A DNA stretch of 64,000 nt, taken from assembly GCF_047250385.1 (NCBI RefSeq), contig NZ_JBLBVM010000053.1, positions 166,350 to 230,349 of the forward strand, in the 5' to 3' direction. Below the pieces are notes generated by a model. The model saw nothing but the letters and a program-made list of their open reading frames with translations. It did not search any database and was not told the DNA's origin. This DNA is from Glaciecola sp047250385 (lineage in GTDB: Bacteria > Pseudomonadota > Gammaproteobacteria > Enterobacterales > Alteromonadaceae). Shown in pieces: positions 1-9,365 of this stretch. Position numbers and translations under genes: made by a program. Position 1 is the first letter of the stretch. Each line of letters starts with the position of its first letter.

Positions 1-1
1 A

Positions 2-1372
2 GCAAGTCCCTTATTGCTATCAATGTTATCCGGTGGATCTAAGCTAAACGCTGCCGTTATACAAACGCTCGGACAACTAAAAGATGCTCGTGCCATACCA
101 TTAATTCAAAGAGCTTTAAGCGAAGAGAATGAGCCCAATATGCTCGCTAAAGCGCTGGTGGCAATGGAGCGTTTAACTGATAGCAATAGCCAAGAGCGCC
201 TAAACGAGCTGCGCAATCGACTTAGCTTAACAAACTACTGGCAATCTTTAGCTTATATTGCGAAAAGTGCTGATGTTGTGACCTTCTCTGCTGATGTTGT
301 AAATGAAATCGATAATCAGTTAATTACCTTTCATGCTGCTTATACTTCAAAGAGCTTACATGAAATAGATGAAGATGTGGCGATAGCACAAATTGGTTTG
401 GCATCGCACCGCGGAATTCATGCAAAACATCTAAAAGCCTATGCCAATCATTCATCAAGTAAAGTGCAGTTGGCCTTTATGTTGTTTGCCATGCAATATG
501 ACGGTTCAAGTATCGGCTTGTCCTCGAGCGAGCAAATTAACTTGATTCAAAATACAGAACGCGAGATAAGTGAGTCGATAGAAACCGTTGTGGAGTTGGC
601 AAATGAGCTCCTTTCTATGCGACCCTTCGTAACATCCCCATCGGCTCGGAACATATTAGAACGTATCCTTACTCATCCAAGTTTCGATTTATCATTGTTA
701 TTACATAAAGCAAGTTTTGAGCGATTTTTAAAACGTTTTTCGGTGTCAGATAAATCCTTGCTGATGGTCAAAATGCTTGGACGCTATGATCATACGACTA
801 CAAGCTTTGAAAGCCCTTTAACTTACTTTTTCGATGGGCTTTATGTGATTGATTTTAACTGGCCTGACATATTGGCAATAGATATAGAAACAGAGCAAGA
901 GATTGCTTTGTTATCTCTCTGGTACTCTGCGTTGAATTCGCAAGAGTCGCTCAAGGGGGAAGTTCAGCGAGGCAAAAACTCTTTTACAAACGGGCTTTCA
1001 CAAAGTGTTTTGGCGGAAATCCAATTATTCTTAAATAAAACCCTAACAAGCCCTCAGTTAGTTAATAATAAATCAAAAGCACTTACGTTGATGATGTTAG
1101 CGGCTTACCATGAACCTGAGATTGTGCTCGGAAGCTTACTCGAGCTCCAAAAGAAACTTAGTATTGAAGAGATTACGCTTGTAGCAGGACATTTTCCAAG
1201 TGAATTCCTTGCATCTAATGACAAGCTCCGTAATCTATTAGCCAATTTAATTGAGAGAGCATTCAATGCTCAGAAAACGGAAATGCTAGAACAACTTATA
1301 GCCTTGTCTCAGGGAATAAGTTTGCGTACGGTTAGTAGCAGAAATAGGACGGTAAAGTATGATCTCCAATGA
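2..1372 (+). CDS. HEAT-repeat protein, 5' end cut by window edge
   Basis: The reading frame is open from the first bases of the window, so only the C-terminal part (about 456 residues) is present and no start can be assigned. The first 75 visible residues look like alpha-helical HEAT-type repeats (pairs of helices with the pattern DARAIPLIQRAL). The rest is helical and Leu-rich, without a motif I recognise. HEAT repeats normally serve as protein-protein scaffolds. The stop codon lies inside the start of the downstream multiheme cytochrome gene (14-bp overlap), so the two are probably translated together and may act together. No catalytic role can be read from the visible part. Confidence 0.7.
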   Translation, partial: ASPLLLSMLSGGSKLNAAVIQTLGQLKDARAIPLIQRALSEENEPNMLAKALVAMERLTDSNSQERLNELRNRLSLTNYWQSLAYIAKSADVVTFSADVVNEIDNQLITFHAAYTSKSLHEIDEDVAIAQIGLASHRGIHAKHLKAYANHSSSKVQLAFMLFAMQYDGSSIGLSSSEQINLIQNTEREISESIETVVELANELLSMRPFVTSPSARNILERILTHPSFDLSLLLHKASFERFLKRFSVSDKSLLMVKMLGRYDHTTTSFESPLTYFFDGLYVIDFNWPDILAIDIETEQEIALLSLWYSALNSQESLKGEVQRGKNSFTNGLSQSVLAEIQLFLNKTLTSPQLVNNKSKALTLMMLAAYHEPEIVLGSLLELQKKLSIEEITLVAGHFPSEFLASNDKLRNLLANLIERAFNAQKTEMLEQLIALSQGISLRTVSSRNRTVKYDLQ

Positions 1373-3404
1373 TCTTCTAAGTACTGAACAAGTTATTGCA
1401 AAGTGGCTGAATGCTACTCTACTTGCTGCGTGTATTAGCGGTTTACTCATATTTTTAGTCGATTCGCACTCTGTTTGGACTCAGATAAACTCCCTAGCTC
1501 ATGTGCTTATAGGTTTTATTTTTGCCTGCGTCAGTGTTCCTTATTTTTATATTCACTTCAAACGCACTCTCGCTTTTCGACGCGCGAGTATAATATTTAG
1601 TGGAATATTATTACTGTTGATGTGTATCGCTATTTTTTCAAGCGCATATTGGCTCACTGTTAATGGCGAAACGGAATCGAATAAATGGATCCGTCAATTA
1701 CACCTATATTCCTCTTTTTCATTCGTAATGATTTTAGTCTTACATATCATTATGCATTTGCTGACATTCCCTAAAAATAGGTTAAAAAGCGACGCGGGAA
1801 AATTTCCAAGTCATACTCAGCAACACAATCCATTTTTAGTGAAGGTAAATGTCTCATTTCAGCTATTGATTGTGCTTATTGCATTAGTGCTACCCTTTGT
1901 TGAGTCTCCAAAAAATGCAGAGTCTCAAGCGGCAATCACGCCTTATTCTTACTCGTATGGTGAGCACCCATTTAGACCTAGCCAGACCGAAACATTTGAT
2001 GGTAAGTTTGCGCGAGCTGAGGATATAGGCAACTCAGCAAAGTGTATTTCTTGTCACCAAGACATTGGCGAACAGTGGTTATCTTCAATTCATCGACTTG
2101 CAGCAGCGGACCCAAGTTATGTAACCAACGTTGACTTACTTAGCAATAATAAAGGTATTGAGGCAACACGATACTGTGAGGGCTGTCATGCCCCTATTGC
2201 GCTTCTCACTGGACAATTGACGCCTGGGGGCTTGCATGGCGGTACTCCAAATACGATGGCGCATGCGGAGGGAATTTCTTGCATGAGTTGCCATGGTATC
2301 AGTTCTTTGGTGCACGAGAAGGGCGTTGCGAGCTTTACATTTGAACCTGCTACAGATTACCTTTTTGCAGAAAGTGATTCGCCATTTTTGCAATGGATAA
2401 ACGAACGACTAATAAAAATAGACCCCTCTCAACATGCTGCTGATATGGCTAAGCCGTTAATGCAAGAGCCGAAAATGTGTGCTGCTTGTCACGTCCAATT
2501 TATGGATGAAGATATGAATGATTGGGGCTGGGTGAAAATGCAAGATGACTATTCTGCATGGGCTAATAGTCAATACGCCCATCAACAAGAAACAGAATTC
2601 ACAACAAAAGACTATACACGTTGCCAAGATTGCCACATGCCACTTGTGTCAGCGAGTGACCCATCGGCAAATAATAAAGGCCAGATCCGCAATCATAGGT
2701 CTATTGGCGCTAATACATTTATTCCTGCAATGCGAGGCGACATCGAACAACTTTCACAAACTCAGCAATTCTTAAAAACAAATAAAGTCAGGCTTGCTAT
2801 TGATCCTCCTAAACGAACTGATGTGTTTCACTCTCAGTTTCATATTGATGAATCTTTAAGAGATAGTTCTGAAGCGCCAGCATTTTATTACCTTGGGGAA
2901 ACAGCCAGCATTAATGTTGTTGTGAGTAACGTGGGCGTTGGACATAATTTTCCTGGAGGAACGATTGATATTAATGAAGTCTGGATGGCGTTTTCTGTGG
3001 TCGATGCCAGTGGTAAATCCATTTATCAAAATGGCGATGTCCTTGAAAATGACGAAGTAGACGCAAATGCTTATTTTTATGGCTCGAAGCCTGTAGATCG
3101 TTTCGGTGAGCATGTATGGAAGCACGATTTATTCAATATGGTGGGGCGCTCATTTAAACGTGTAATAGAGCCCGGTGAGTCAGATATTGTCAATTATACA
3201 TTTGAGGTACCAGCTTGGGCTGAGTCTCCAATGACGATTACAGCAACCTTGAAGTACCGAAAATTAAACGCAAAATATGCAAAGTGGGCATTGAAAGATC
3301 AGTACTTCGAGCTGCCTATCACAGATATGGCGAGAGATAATTTACAAATCCCAATTAAATTAGTGCCAAAAGTAAGTGCGTCGTTATCGCAACTAAATAA
3401 ATAA
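1359..3404 (+). CDS. membrane-anchored pentaheme c-type cytochrome
   Basis: This 681-residue protein has five CXXCH heme-attachment motifs, at residues 229-233, 273-277, 308-312, 374-378 and 422-426. The N-terminal 190 residues carry about five hydrophobic helices containing several histidines (for example LAHVLIG and HIIMHLL), which could anchor the protein and perhaps bind b-type heme. The heme region resembles the cytochrome c554-like multiheme fold. A beta-rich domain follows from about residue 470, with the motif VGHNFPGG. It is probably a periplasm-facing electron carrier or oxidoreductase; donor and acceptor are unknown. It overlaps the upstream HEAT-repeat gene, and no maturation or partner reductase genes are visible nearby. 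Confidence 0.85.
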   Translation: MISNDLLSTEQVIAKWLNATLLAACISGLLIFLVDSHSVWTQINSLAHVLIGFIFACVSVPYFYIHFKRTLAFRRASIIFSGILLLLMCIAIFSSAYWLTVNGETESNKWIRQLHLYSSFSFVMILVLHIIMHLLTFPKNRLKSDAGKFPSHTQQHNPFLVKVNVSFQLLIVLIALVLPFVESPKNAESQAAITPYSYSYGEHPFRPSQTETFDGKFARAEDIGNSAKCISCHQDIGEQWLSSIHRLAAADPSYVTNVDLLSNNKGIEATRYCEGCHAPIALLTGQLTPGGLHGGTPNTMAHAEGISCMSCHGISSLVHEKGVASFTFEPATDYLFAESDSPFLQWINERLIKIDPSQHAADMAKPLMQEPKMCAACHVQFMDEDMNDWGWVKMQDDYSAWANSQYAHQQETEFTTKDYTRCQDCHMPLVSASDPSANNKGQIRNHRSIGANTFIPAMRGDIEQLSQTQQFLKTNKVRLAIDPPKRTDVFHSQFHIDESLRDSSEAPAFYYLGETASINVVVSNVGVGHNFPGGTIDINEVWMAFSVVDASGKSIYQNGDVLENDEVDANAYFYGSKPVDRFGEHVWKHDLFNMVGRSFKRVIEPGESDIVNYTFEVPAWAESPMTITATLKYRKLNAKYAKWALKDQYFELPITDMARDNLQIPIKLVPKVSASLSQLNK

Positions 3405-3597
3405 TTAATGAATAGTTTTTTGAATTGAATTTTTATGCGATTAAGTGGGGTGTTTATTTTATTTTGAAGTATCTATTTGCTCCATTTTGTTATTTTTCAG
3501 CTGGATATACTATTTTCATTTGTTAGATAATTGAATAAAAACTGGATAATCAAAAGCGCTTGGGAGGACAAGACCCGTATCTATTTTTGATAAGGAC

Positions 3598-3626
3598 TAT
3601 TCATTCGGGCTTATCTTCTTTATAAT
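3598..3626 (+). promoter_or_regulatory. candidate ndk promoter
   Basis: A perfect TATAAT lies at 3621-3626, 42 bp before the ndk start. The hexamer 17 bp upstream (TATTCA) is a poor -35 match, so only the -10 is well supported. The rest of the 263-bp gap after the cytochrome gene shows no other clear signal. Confidence 0.4.
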
Positions 3627-3667
3627 CGCGCGAATTTTAAAAAATCAGTAAACTGGAAGAATTAACC

Positions 3668-4099
3668 ATGGCTTTAGAACGCACTTTTTCGATTATCAAA
3701 CCTGACGCAGTAGCTAAAAACGTTATTGGCGCAATTTACAACCGTTTTGAAAGCGCGGGCTTACGCATCGTTGCTTCAAAAATGGTACACATGAGCAAAG
3801 AGCAAGCGGAAGGTTTCTATGCTGAGCATAGCGAACGTCCTTTCTTTGGCGCTCTTGTTAGCTTCATGACATCTGGCCCAGTAATGGTCCAGGTACTTGA
3901 AGGCGATAACGCTGTAGTTAAAAACAGAGAAATCATGGGCGCTACTAACCCTGCTGAAGCGGCTGCAGGCACTTTACGTGCTGATTACGCTGAGTCAATT
4001 GACGAAAATGCTTGTCACGGTTCAGATGCACCAGAGTCAGCTGCACGCGAAATCGCGTACTTCTTCTCTGACGAAGAAATTTGCCCACGCACACGCTAA
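3668..4099 (+). CDS. ndk: nucleoside diphosphate kinase
   Basis: The enzyme transfers the gamma phosphate of ATP to nucleoside diphosphates through a phosphohistidine, balancing cytosolic NTP and dNTP pools. At 143 residues it has the standard bacterial length. It opens with the typical RTFSIIKPDAV strand and carries the active-site segment NACHGSDAPESA, with the catalytic histidine at residue 117. GGAAGA stands a few bases before the ATG. It is probably its own transcription unit, since a candidate promoter precedes it and a strong terminator follows. It begins the conserved ndk-rlmN-pilF-rodZ-ispG-hisS-yfgM-bamB-der order of gammaproteobacteria. Confidence 0.98.
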   Translation: MALERTFSIIKPDAVAKNVIGAIYNRFESAGLRIVASKMVHMSKEQAEGFYAEHSERPFFGALVSFMTSGPVMVQVLEGDNAVVKNREIMGATNPAEAAAGTLRADYAESIDENACHGSDAPESAAREIAYFFSDEEICPRTR

Positions 4100-4120
4100 G
4101 CAAACGAAGTGTTATACTAA

Positions 4121-4142
4121 GGGAGCTTCGGCTCCCTTTTTT
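4121..4142 (+). terminator. rho-independent terminator of ndk
   Basis: A 6-bp GC-rich stem (GGGAGC/GCTCCC) with a stable TTCG tetraloop is followed by six T residues, 21 bp after the ndk stop codon. Confidence 0.9.
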
Positions 4143-4247
4143 AGTTATATTAAACACACTGATTAACGCAAAATTGCGTATACTTAGTGAGGTAAAAAAA
4201 GCGGTAGCTTAAGCTCGCTTCAGAATTTTTGTAATAAAGGTAAAAAC

Positions 4248-5405
4248 ATGTCAGTAAACCAAGTAAACACAGTCGCTCCAAAAGAGGTGAAAAAAGTCAA
4301 TTTATTGAATTTTGATCGCCAAGGTTTGCGTGATTATTTTGCCTCTATTAATGAGAAACCCTTTCGAGCTGATCAGTTGATGAAGTGGATTTACCAAGCG
4401 GGTGAATCTGATTTTGACGCAATGACAAACATGAACAAAGATCTGCGCGCCAAACTCAAGAAAAACTGCGAAATCAAAGCTCCCGTTATTTCAGAGCATC
4501 AGCAAGCATCCGATGGCACAATCAAATTTGCGTTACTGCTAGAAGGCGGTCAAGAAGTTGAATCTGTTTGGATCCCTGAAACGGATCGCGCCACACTTTG
4601 TGTTTCTTCACAAGTCGGTTGTGCTTTGGAATGCACCTTCTGTTCAACGGCTCAACAAGGCTTCAATCGCAATCTATCGGTCGCTGAGATTATTGGCCAA
4701 GTTTGGCGAGTTGCCACCTTCATCGGTCTATCAAAAGATACTTCTCAACGACCTATTACTAATGTTGTCATGATGGGTATGGGCGAGCCATTACTTAATC
4801 TAAAAAACGTAGTGCCTGCAATGCGCATTATGCTGGATGACTTTGGTTTTGGTTTATCTAAACGTCGAGTGACTTTGAGTACTTCAGGCGTTGTACCAGC
4901 ATTAGATATGTTAGGCGACCAAATTGACGTTGCTTTAGCAATTTCACTGCATGCTCCTGATGATAAATTGCGCGATGAGATAGTACCGGTAAACAAAAAA
5001 TACCCAATTGAGGTCTTTTTAGCTGGTGTAAGACGTTATTTAGCAAAATCTAAAGCGAATCAAGGCAAAGTTACGGTTGAGTATGTTATGTTGAATCACA
5101 TAAACGACAGCACAGACCAAGCACACGAATTAGCGAAGGTGCTCAAAGATACGCCATGTAAGATCAATTTGATCCCATTTAACCCTTATCCCGGTTCACC
5201 CTATACTTGTTCAAGCAATTCAAGAATGGATAGGTTTGCAAAAGTACTCATGGAATATGATTATACTGTTGTGATAAGGAAAACCCGTGGCGAAGACATT
5301 GATGCGGCTTGCGGTCAATTAGTGGGTGATGTTGTCGATAGAACAAAAAGATTATTAAAAAAACAGGTGAATGGCTTACCAATTTCGGTAAAAATGACAC
5401 AATAA
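4248..5405 (+). CDS. rlmN: dual-specificity 23S rRNA A2503 / tRNA A37 C2-methyltransferase
   Basis: This radical SAM enzyme methylates C2 of A2503 in the peptidyl transferase centre of 23S rRNA and of A37 in some tRNAs. The 385-residue product has the 4Fe-4S cluster motif CxxxCxxC at C125, C129 and C132. The two cysteines of the ping-pong methyl transfer are both present, C118 and the methyl-carrying C355 in DIDAACGQL, and they fall at the same numbers as in the E. coli enzyme. The N-terminal accessory domain (LLNFDRQGLRDYFASI) is also typical. AAAGG precedes the ATG. pilF follows after 19 bp, so the two genes are probably cotranscribed. Confidence 0.98.
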   Translation: MSVNQVNTVAPKEVKKVNLLNFDRQGLRDYFASINEKPFRADQLMKWIYQAGESDFDAMTNMNKDLRAKLKKNCEIKAPVISEHQQASDGTIKFALLLEGGQEVESVWIPETDRATLCVSSQVGCALECTFCSTAQQGFNRNLSVAEIIGQVWRVATFIGLSKDTSQRPITNVVMMGMGEPLLNLKNVVPAMRIMLDDFGFGLSKRRVTLSTSGVVPALDMLGDQIDVALAISLHAPDDKLRDEIVPVNKKYPIEVFLAGVRRYLAKSKANQGKVTVEYVMLNHINDSTDQAHELAKVLKDTPCKINLIPFNPYPGSPYTCSSNSRMDRFAKVLMEYDYTVVIRKTRGEDIDAACGQLVGDVVDRTKRLLKKQVNGLPISVKMTQ

Positions 5406-5424
5406 TAAATATAAGAGAAATGCC

Positions 5425-7065
5425 ATGTTGAAGAAATCCTTAGCTATTGTTGTTCTGTGCACACTCTTAGGTGCTTGTGTAACAGAACCAAGAGATCCAG
5501 ACTTTGCTGGTGCTGAAGCTATCAACAAAGACGCTGCCGCGAAAAACAGAGTGAGTTTAGGACTCACTTATTTAAGTAATGGTAACTTTTCTCAGGCAAA
5601 AGCAAACTTAGACAAGGCTTTAAACTTCGCGCCGAAGTCGGCAGATGCGCATTTTGCAATGGCTTATTATTATCAGCAAGTTGATGAGCTAGGGCTTGCC
5701 GAAGACTACTATCAAAAAGCACTCAAACTCGCACCAGAGAACCCAAATATCATCAACAGCTACGGCGCTTTCTTATGTGAGCAGGGCCGTTATGAAAAAG
5801 CGAAGTCTTATTTCCTTAAGGCCGTGAGTAGCAAAAGTTATGTCTCAACTGCTGAAACTTACGAGAATTTAGCGATTTGCGCCGTTGATCAGGGCAAGAC
5901 TGATGAAGCCATCAGTTTCTTCGAGTCAGCCTTAAATCACCAACCAACTCGTGGTAAGAGTCTGTTTTTATTAGCCCAGTTGCAAAAGCAAGAAGGCAAT
6001 TATGGTGAAGCAAAGAAAACCTTGTGGAAATACGATCGTGTTTCTCGCGTTTCACCAGAATCACTTTGGTTGTCGTATGAAATTGCACGTGGCTTAGGTG
6101 ACACTAAAGCGGCTTTGGGTTACGGGGAATTAATGAAGAGCATGTTCCCTGAGCATCCAAACACGGCTTTATTCAAAAAACAAATGGGTAAATTTCAGCC
6201 TGTCGCAACAGTAACAAACAAACGCAGAGTGGTCGCTCCAGTCACAAATGAAAATTTAGAGACTACCGACAACAATGCCAGTGAGAGTGAGAGCGACTCT
6301 GCCGCAACGCCAGCAATGGTAAAAGTGAGTAAGAAAACGAAAATACTGATGCCAGAGCCGAGTGAGCCTAAAGCAACGGATGATACGGAATTAGTTAAAT
6401 CAGAAACTGCTAATTCAGATGAAACTAAACCTGCCGCAAGCGAGTCAGATAAAGCTGTTACTGAAGAGAAAAGCTCTACTAGTAATAGCGACAAGAAAAT
6501 AGTCATTGTTGAAGCGCCAAGTTCACCAGTAAACGATACCACTAAGGCTAATGATGCAGAGCCGGAAGCATTGACTGCAGCCGAAATTGCGAAGAGAGAA
6601 GCCGAGTTGGAAGCCGCTTTAGCAGCCGAGTTTAATGGTGTAAGTTCTGCGGCTGTGGCAAGTGCAAAAGTTGCCCTAAATAAAGAAGCAGCCGTAAATA
6701 AAGAAGCCGCCGTAAACGATGAAGTGGCAGCAACATCTGCAACAATAGATGGCGCTGTGAAAAAGGTAAATGATTCCTTAGCCACAGCTGACAAAGCAAT
6801 AGAAGATAAAGTAACAGACGCAGAGCCCGAAGTAGCTGTTGCTGAGGCCTTAGATAAAGCCAATGCAACAGCACAAAAGCCAGAAGAGGCCGATGCCGCT
6901 GAAGATGGGTATCATACTGTTTTACCCAAAGAAAATTTGTATCGCATATCCATTCGATATAACGTTAAAATGAAGCACCTCATGAAATGGAACAATCTTG
7001 ACGATCCATCCGATATAAAAATTGGGATGAAGTTGCGAGTAAAAGGCCCAAAGAGTAATGACTAA
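5425..7065 (+). CDS. pilF: type IV pilus pilotin lipoprotein PilF/PilW with C-terminal LysM domain
   Basis: PilF is the outer-membrane lipoprotein that helps the PilQ secretin localise and assemble. The signal peptide ends in the lipobox LLGAC, with the lipidated cysteine at residue 18. Residues about 40-240 form TPR repeats as in the PilF family, whose members are usually about 250 residues. This protein has 546: a linker of roughly 250 residues rich in Ala, Glu, Ser and Lys follows, with a short internal repeat (NKEAAV twice), and then a LysM peptidoglycan-binding domain at about 496-541 (YHTVLPKENLYRI, NNLDDP). LysM suggests direct contact with the cell wall. The stop overlaps rodZ by 8 bp. 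The PilF identity rests on the TPR region and the conserved gene position. Confidence 0.88.
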   Translation: MLKKSLAIVVLCTLLGACVTEPRDPDFAGAEAINKDAAAKNRVSLGLTYLSNGNFSQAKANLDKALNFAPKSADAHFAMAYYYQQVDELGLAEDYYQKALKLAPENPNIINSYGAFLCEQGRYEKAKSYFLKAVSSKSYVSTAETYENLAICAVDQGKTDEAISFFESALNHQPTRGKSLFLLAQLQKQEGNYGEAKKTLWKYDRVSRVSPESLWLSYEIARGLGDTKAALGYGELMKSMFPEHPNTALFKKQMGKFQPVATVTNKRRVVAPVTNENLETTDNNASESESDSAATPAMVKVSKKTKILMPEPSEPKATDDTELVKSETANSDETKPAASESDKAVTEEKSSTSNSDKKIVIVEAPSSPVNDTTKANDAEPEALTAAEIAKREAELEAALAAEFNGVSSAAVASAKVALNKEAAVNKEAAVNDEVAATSATIDGAVKKVNDSLATADKAIEDKVTDAEPEVAVAEALDKANATAQKPEEADAAEDGYHTVLPKENLYRISIRYNVKMKHLMKWNNLDDPSDIKIGMKLRVKGPKSND

Positions 7066-8119
7066 AGAACATAGCAAAAAAGAAGAATCGACAGTAGAGT
7101 CGACGCAAGCTACACCTGGTCAACAATTGATGAAGGGTCGAGAGGCGATGGGTTTAACGCAGCAGCAAGTAGCTGATCGTTTACACCTTCGTTTGGGAAA
7201 CATTCAAGATATTGAAACAGATACTCACAAACCTGGTGTTTCGATGACCTTCACCAAAGGTTATGTGAGAATTTACGCCAAGTTACTTGGTATGCCGGCA
7301 GAACCCTTGTTAGAGAGTTTTGATGTTTTACATCAAGATGAAAATCAATCGGCAAAGTTACAGAGCTTTTCTCAACGCGTTGCAAAACAAGCAAATGATG
7401 ATCGCTGGATGATGGTGACTTACCTTATTGTGTTTCTTGTGATCGCTTCATTGGTCATTTGGTGGTATCAGCAATCAGACAAGTCGATATTAAACAGATT
7501 AAATTTGTTTAGTGAGAACGCAACAGAACAAAGCCAAGGTAATGATATTAGCGAAGGTGAAGCCGTTAGTGTTATGACTCCTAATGAGAAGTTGCCTGTT
7601 GAATTGGCTATTCCTGAAGAAGACATTAAAAACCAAAATCAGCAAAGTACAAATACACAAAGCAAAGTGAACTCTGGGCAGGACAAGGCATCAACTAGCT
7701 TAAATCAAGCTCAAGGTGATATATCAGTCAATGACAATGTTACCGAAGAGCAGGGCGATGATGAACTGTCCGACATCGATAATCCTTTTGTAGAAAGTGA
7801 TAGTGCAGATAATGCGAGTGCTAACTTAAGTAGCCAAATCATAAACGGGTATACGGTTAAAGCTGATGGTAATGTTGATCTTGTATTTACCTTTAAAGAG
7901 GATTGCTGGCTGAGTGTGACGGATGCAAATGAAGAAATCATGGCTGTAGGGGTTAAAAAGAAAGGTTATGTTATGTCGGTCGATGGCACCCCGCCAATTT
8001 CCGTGAATATGTGTCCGCCAGAACATGTCAACATTGACTTTGCTGGCACGCCAGTTGATTTATCATCATATCCACGCGGTTTTCCGATTAAATTCGAATT
8101 ATCTGTTACAGGTGACTAA
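7058..8119 (+). CDS. rodZ: RodZ-type cytoskeletal membrane protein
   Basis: RodZ links MreB filaments to the membrane and supports rod shape. Residues about 20-80 form the N-terminal helix-turn-helix domain (MGLTQQQVADRLHL, GYVRIYAKLLGM) that binds MreB. One transmembrane helix lies at about 118-138 (VTYLIVFLVIASLVIWW). An Asn/Ser/Asp-rich periplasmic linker follows, and then the C-terminal beta domain (DUF4115 type), which contains CWLSVTDA. The gene overlaps pilF by 8 bp and shares its last base with the ispG start codon (TAATG), so the three genes are translationally coupled. The order pilF-rodZ-ispG is conserved in gammaproteobacteria. Confidence 0.95.
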   Translation: MTKEHSKKEESTVESTQATPGQQLMKGREAMGLTQQQVADRLHLRLGNIQDIETDTHKPGVSMTFTKGYVRIYAKLLGMPAEPLLESFDVLHQDENQSAKLQSFSQRVAKQANDDRWMMVTYLIVFLVIASLVIWWYQQSDKSILNRLNLFSENATEQSQGNDISEGEAVSVMTPNEKLPVELAIPEEDIKNQNQQSTNTQSKVNSGQDKASTSLNQAQGDISVNDNVTEEQGDDELSDIDNPFVESDSADNASANLSSQIINGYTVKADGNVDLVFTFKEDCWLSVTDANEEIMAVGVKKKGYVMSVDGTPPISVNMCPPEHVNIDFAGTPVDLSSYPRGFPIKFELSVTGD

Positions 8120-9240
8120 TGTTTTCCGATTCTCCAATTGTTCGTCGTAAATCGACTCGAATAAATGTAGGCAACGTCCCCATTGGTGATGGCGCGCCTA
8201 TCGCTGTGCAATCAATGACCAACACTAATACGTTGGACGTTGACGCGACAGTGGCACAAATTAAGCGTATACAAGGCGTGGGCGGAGAAATTGTCCGTGT
8301 TTCAGTTCCAACAATGGATGCTGCAGAAGCGTTCAAAAAAATTAAAGAACAAGTGAATATTCCTTTAATTGCCGATATTCACTTTGATTACAGAATTGCC
8401 TTAAAGGTTGCTGAGTACGGTGTTGATTGTTTGCGCATAAACCCCGGTAACATTGGCAATATGGACAGAGTTCGTGCTGTCGTTGATTGCGCTAAAGATA
8501 AAAACATTCCTATTCGAATTGGCGTAAATGGCGGTTCTTTAGAGAAAGAAATTCAAGAGAAATACAAAGAGCCAAATGCTGAAGCACTCGTAGAGTCGGC
8601 AATGCGACATGTCGATATTCTGGATAAGCTTAACTTCGATCAATTTAAAGTCAGCGTAAAAGCATCTGACGTATTTTTAGCGGTCGGTGCTTATCGCTTG
8701 CTGGCAAAACAAATACAACAACCTCTGCATTTAGGCATCACAGAAGCAGGCGGATTCCGCTCCGGTGCTGTGAAAAGCGCCGTAGGTCTTGGTATGTTAT
8801 TAGCTGAAGGTATTGGCGATACGATCAGAATTTCACTTGCTGCGGATCCTGTTGAAGAGATTAAAGTAGGTTTCGACATATTAAAGTCCTTGAGAATTCG
8901 CTCTCGTGGTATCAATTTTATTGCTTGTCCAAGCTGTTCACGTCAGGAGTTCGACGTGATTTCAACAGTCAATGCTTTAGAAGAGCGGGTAGAAGATATT
9001 CTTACACCAATGGATGTTTCCATCATTGGTTGCGTCGTTAATGGCCCAGGTGAAGCTGAGGTTTCTGATTTAGGCCTAACAGGTGCTCGTAACATGAGTG
9101 GTTTCTATTTAGATGGGCAAAGACAACGCGAACGTTTATCAAACGATGATTTAGTTGAGCAGTTGGAAAAACGCATCAGAGCAAAAGCAGCGCAGTTAGA
9201 CGAGAAAAACCGGATAAAAGTTACGGATATTAGTAATTAA
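8119..9240 (+). CDS. ispG: 4-hydroxy-3-methylbut-2-enyl diphosphate synthase
   Basis: IspG (GcpE) reduces the cyclic diphosphate MEcPP to HMBPP, the penultimate step of the MEP isoprenoid pathway; ispH, also in this window, does the last step. The 373-residue protein shows the opening PIVRRKSTRINVGNVPIG and the 4Fe-4S ligands C270 and C273 (CPSC), C305 (GCVVNGPGE) and E312, at the same numbers as E. coli IspG. The start is the ATG overlapping the rodZ stop. The 125-bp gap after it contains a promoter for hisS. Confidence 0.98.
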   Translation: MFSDSPIVRRKSTRINVGNVPIGDGAPIAVQSMTNTNTLDVDATVAQIKRIQGVGGEIVRVSVPTMDAAEAFKKIKEQVNIPLIADIHFDYRIALKVAEYGVDCLRINPGNIGNMDRVRAVVDCAKDKNIPIRIGVNGGSLEKEIQEKYKEPNAEALVESAMRHVDILDKLNFDQFKVSVKASDVFLAVGAYRLLAKQIQQPLHLGITEAGGFRSGAVKSAVGLGMLLAEGIGDTIRISLAADPVEEIKVGFDILKSLRIRSRGINFIACPSCSRQEFDVISTVNALEERVEDILTPMDVSIIGCVVNGPGEAEVSDLGLTGARNMSGFYLDGQRQRERLSNDDLVEQLEKRIRAKAAQLDEKNRIKVTDISN

Positions 9241-9304
9241 ATTCAATAATCCCGCTTAAAGCGAAAATAAATTCGTAAAACACGCAAAAATAGGCCTCCT
9301 AAAT

Positions 9305-9333
9305 TTTACCCAGCGCGACAAAATCCTTATAAT
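9305..9333 (+). promoter_or_regulatory. sigma-70 promoter of hisS
   Basis: TTTACC (9305-9310), a 17-bp spacer and a perfect TATAAT (9328-9333) lie 32 bp before the hisS GTG start. The same TTTACC-N17 pattern is seen in front of guaB. Confidence 0.7.
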
Positions 9334-9365
9334 GTCGCGCTTTATTTAATTAATCAGAGACAACC

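Noticed and set aside
6195..6863. A 222-residue minus-strand ORF opposite pilF
   Set aside because: It lies wholly antisense to the Ala/Glu-rich linker of PilF, whose codon pattern produces a long open frame rich in Ala, Ser and Leu on the other strand.
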